Assembly (NCBI GenBank): GCA_031267155.1
Contig: JAIRZR010000069.1
Span: 1 to 5,342 of the forward strand
From: Prevotellaceae bacterium
GTDB lineage: Bacteria; Bacteroidota; Bacteroidia; Bacteroidales; UBA932
DNA: 5,342 nt
Reading direction: 5' to 3'
Under the pieces are notes generated by a model that saw only the letters and a program-made list of their open reading frames with translations, was not told the origin of the DNA and did no database searches. Of the stretch, positions 5,296 through 5,342 are shown one piece after another (the stretch's first letter is position 1; every line of letters begins with the position of its first letter). Made by a program: the position numbers and the translations under genes.

Positions 5296-5342
5296 TTATT
5301 TGAGGTAATACTTCACAATTACGGGGTTGTCATCGTCGCCTG
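5296..5342 (-). CDS. C-terminal tail of a protein entering from the right edge, possibly a propeller lipoprotein
   Basis: One minus-strand frame is open from the edge for 14 complete codons, G-D-D-D-N-P-V-I-V-K-Y-Y-L-K, and ends at TAA (5296-5298). The other two frames stop within a few codons. The 'D-N-P-V-I-V' ending resembles 'K-N-P-Y-L-V-V-F' at the C-terminus of the propeller gene at 2799-3869, so another DUF5128-like protein is likely. Fourteen residues are too few to be sure. It is followed by a 156-base gap with a new promoter. Confidence 0.5.
   Translation of the reverse strand, partial: GDDDNPVIVKYYLK

Overview
The window looks like a piece of a Bacteroidota (probably Bacteroidales) chromosome. 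Three things point there. Promoter-like sites upstream of genes match the Bacteroidota form (TTTG or TTG, about 20 bases, TAnnTTTG). Start codons are preceded by A/T-rich stretches with no Shine-Dalgarno. The encoded proteins belong to families concentrated in gut Bacteroidales: 6-bladed beta-propeller lipoproteins (DUF5128-like) and BF3164-like/TolB-like lipoproteins. I cannot name the genus.

Every gene is on the minus strand, so transcription runs from high to low coordinates. In that order: (1) the last 14 codons of a protein entering from the right (5296-5342), tentatively another propeller protein; (2) a 156-base gap with the best promoter in the window and a leader with two mutually exclusive hairpins; (3) a broken propeller lipoprotein (4902-5139), frameshifted and cut off after its signal peptide and first strand; (4) a 37-residue lipoprotein-like ORF (4784-4897), too short for standard gene callers; (5) a class I SAM-dependent methyltransferase (3953-4714) with its own -7 box; (6) a complete DUF5128-like propeller lipoprotein (2799-3869); (7) a tight three-gene operon of a BF3164-like lipoprotein (1607-2716), a DUF5128-like lipoprotein (477-1604) and a second BF3164-like lipoprotein running off the left edge (1-469), with gaps of 2 and 7 bases.

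The region is therefore an array of related, Cys-anchored, predicted envelope beta-propellers of two sequence types, with decayed members beside intact ones and one cytoplasmic methyltransferase in the middle. The paralogues are strongly diverged, and one (477-1604) is locally much richer in G+C than its neighbours. This fits an accessory locus that grows and decays by duplication or exchange. No function is established for these propellers. Binding of ligands or partner proteins at the cell surface is inferred from fold and anchoring only. I saw no RNA genes, CRISPR, transposase or convincing intrinsic terminator.
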